Below are positions 62,850 to 64,000 of a DNA stretch of 64,000 bases, piece after piece (within the stretch, counting starts at the first letter, position 1; every line of letters starts with the position of its first letter). A program made the position numbers and the translations under genes. The stretch spans positions 62,001-126,000 of the forward strand of contig JAHCHY010000011.1 in assembly GCA_026129485.1 (NCBI GenBank), given 5' to 3'. Origin of the DNA: Cyclobacteriaceae bacterium (GTDB taxonomy: Bacteria > Bacteroidota > Bacteroidia > Cytophagales > Cyclobacteriaceae). The notes beneath the pieces were generated by a model that made no database searches, was not told the origin of the DNA, and saw only the letters and a list, made by a program, of their open reading frames with translations.

Positions 62850-63971
62850 ATGAAAAGGCTGGTATTCTTTTTAGTGCTGATTGCTTTTACATCGCACGCG
62901 CAAAAAAGACCACGCGATTTAGGAATAAAGATTGGCGTGCTGCCTACCGGTAAGCTTAATGCCATTACCGATGTGGCCGGGGTTAAGGTAGGGCACCGTA
63001 CCCTGGTGGAAGGAGCAAACATCCGTACAGGGATTACGGTTATTGTGCCGCACGATGGAAACCTTTTCCAGTATAAAGTGCCGGCAGCCGTTTTTACAGG
63101 TAATGGTTTTGGCAAGCTGGCCGGAACCACGCAAATAATTGAGCTTGGTAATATCGAAAGCCCGGTGGTGCTCACCAGCACATTGAGCGTGGCAGCCGGT
63201 ATGGAGGCAGTTATAGAATATACACTGGGGCAGAAAGGAAATGAATCCGTGCAATCGGTAAACGCAGTAGTGGGTGAAACCAACGATGGCTACCTCAACG
63301 ACATTCGCGGTCGGCATGTAACCAAACAGCATGTGCTGGATGCATTGGCGCAGGCACAAAGTGGTGTTGTGGCCGAAGGGAATGTAGGGGCCGGCACGGG
63401 AACAATTTGCTTTGGGTTTAAGGGTGGCATTGGTACGGCTTCGCGTAAGCTGCCTCAAAAGGCAGGAGGATACACGGTGGGTGTGCTGGTGCAAACAAAC
63501 TTTGGCGGAGTATTGCAGGTGGATGGCGTACCGGTTGGAGAAGCCCTGAAAAAATTTTTTATGAGCGATCAGCTTCAGGATCCGGCTGATGGCTCGTGCA
63601 TGATCGTGGTGGCTACCGATGCACCGCTTGATGCCCGCAACCTGGAACGGTTGGCCAAACGGGCGTTTATGGGATTGGCCAAAACAGGTGGTATTGCCTC
63701 CAACGGCAGTGGCGATTATATAATTGCATTTTCTACGAACGAAGCTGTTCGGGTAAAGCACCAGCCCGGTCGGCTTGCATATACGACTACACAACTGCAT
63801 AACGACAGCATGTCGCCCTTGTTTATGGCGGCTATTGAAGCAACGGAAGAAGCCATCATCAATTCGTTGTGGGCTGCCGAAACGATGACGGGCAAAGAGG
63901 GCCGCACCATCCAGGCGCTTCCGCGCGAAGAAGTAATTAAGCTATTGAAACAACACAACGCCATTAAATAG
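62850..63971 (+). CDS. P1-family peptidase (DmpA/BapA type), exported
   Basis: A 373-residue protein with a signal peptide ending HAQ (residue 18). The P1 family is made as a precursor that cuts itself to free the nucleophile; the site is GGIASNGSGDYIIAF with S287 as the expected new N-terminal nucleophile. The rest of the pattern, such as AVVGETNDGYLNDIRGRHVT and GAGTGTICFGFKGGIGTAS, is intact. DmpA and BapA remove N-terminal D- or beta-amino acids from peptides, so it would suit the D-aminoacylase at 52153, which carries the same leader. Confidence 0.88.
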   Translation: MKRLVFFLVLIAFTSHAQKRPRDLGIKIGVLPTGKLNAITDVAGVKVGHRTLVEGANIRTGITVIVPHDGNLFQYKVPAAVFTGNGFGKLAGTTQIIELGNIESPVVLTSTLSVAAGMEAVIEYTLGQKGNESVQSVNAVVGETNDGYLNDIRGRHVTKQHVLDALAQAQSGVVAEGNVGAGTGTICFGFKGGIGTASRKLPQKAGGYTVGVLVQTNFGGVLQVDGVPVGEALKKFFMSDQLQDPADGSCMIVVATDAPLDARNLERLAKRAFMGLAKTGGIASNGSGDYIIAFSTNEAVRVKHQPGRLAYTTTQLHNDSMSPLFMAAIEATEEAIINSLWAAETMTGKEGRTIQALPREEVIKLLKQHNAIK

Positions 63972-63975
63972 AGCT

Positions 63976-64000
63976 ATGTATTCTTTTCTGAACAACGAAT
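63976..64000 (+). CDS. Start of the next gene, cut off by the window edge
   Basis: Eight codons are visible (M-Y-S-F-L-N-N-E), starting four bases after the P1 peptidase stop. The first residues resemble the beginning of low-specificity L-threonine aldolases, but eight residues are too few for a firm assignment. Confidence 0.3.

Noticed and set aside
62919..63800. 293-codon open frame antisense to the P1 peptidase gene
   Set aside because: Same reasoning: antisense to a well-conserved gene with an intact active site, and the translation is rich in unusual residues with no known fold.
1..64000. tRNA, rRNA, tmRNA, RNase P RNA, CRISPR arrays, complete insertion sequences
   Set aside because: None was recognised by eye. 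A tRNA or structured RNA search would be needed to be sure about small RNAs.

Overview
The window looks like a chromosome segment of a member of the Bacteroidota, most likely order Cytophagales. The reasons are the family content (an ECF sigma factor, a Wzi-like outer-membrane protein, the alternative GlmU-like nucleotidyltransferase, DUF4199 and DUF1761 membrane proteins, a LytS/LytTR pair, AddAB-type nuclease, SMUG2-type glycosylase), the lack of Shine-Dalgarno sequences before most starts, and several good matches to the Bacteroidota -7 promoter box TAnnTTTG. No rRNA, tRNA, CRISPR array, phage or complete insertion sequence was seen. The window opens just inside a gene downstream of the sigma factor and closes just inside a gene that may encode a threonine-aldolase-like enzyme.

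Layout. 1-9.2 kb: ECF sigma factor, a large secreted metzincin, a sodium symporter, then a minus-strand block (RmlD-like reductase, cyclophilin lipoprotein, DNA polymerase III delta', GlmU-like enzyme, zinc-free ribosomal protein L31). 9.3-16.7 kb: two toxin-antitoxin pairs, each joined without a gap to an ordinary gene (VapBC to a Wzi-like protein, DUF2281/MazF to comM), with an MsbA-like ABC exporter and gmhA between them. 16.7-24 kb: a TPR histidine kinase, an arginine/asparagine-rich secreted protein, a membrane-tethered LuxR regulator, and a small operon of DUF4199, glyoxalase-fold and DUF1801 proteins next to an AraC-type regulator. 24-46 kb: an AT-richer, eclectic set of mostly secreted or small enzymes (serine hydrolases, SnoaL-like proteins, thiol-disulfide proteins, SRPBCC and VOC proteins, DoxX, a GNAT, an MBL-fold protein, a TPR-S41 protein, an orphan FtsX-like permease, a DUF433/DUF5615 pair, an AAA/DUF4143 ATPase) that has the look of an accessory island. 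46-64 kb: a LytTR/LytS two-component pair, DUF1761, a non-coding structured block, a beta-barrel protein, a GNAT resembling AAC(6'), D-aminoacylase, a patatin-like phospholipase, the AddA/AddB pair, a YkgJ-like cysteine-cluster protein and a P1 (DmpA-type) peptidase.

Two kinds of shared non-coding sequence are the most unusual content. (i) Five genes far apart (ABC exporter, DUF4199, a lipoprotein, D-aminoacylase, DmpA-type peptidase) are preceded by copies of one 57-104 nt leader. It starts with ATGAAATG, holds a variable hairpin, and ends with a nearly invariant A/T-rich block that runs up to the start codon. (ii) Seven plus-strand genes or gene groups between 28.4 and 45.1 kb are each preceded by an 18-bp motif, TTTCGTTTTCATACAATT. 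In the clearest copies it lies 19-20 bp upstream of a TAnnTTTG-type -7 box, so these genes may form a local regulon or be units that arrived with their own promoter. Neither sequence matches a regulatory class I recognise.

All functions are inferred by reading sequence and motifs; no database search was run.
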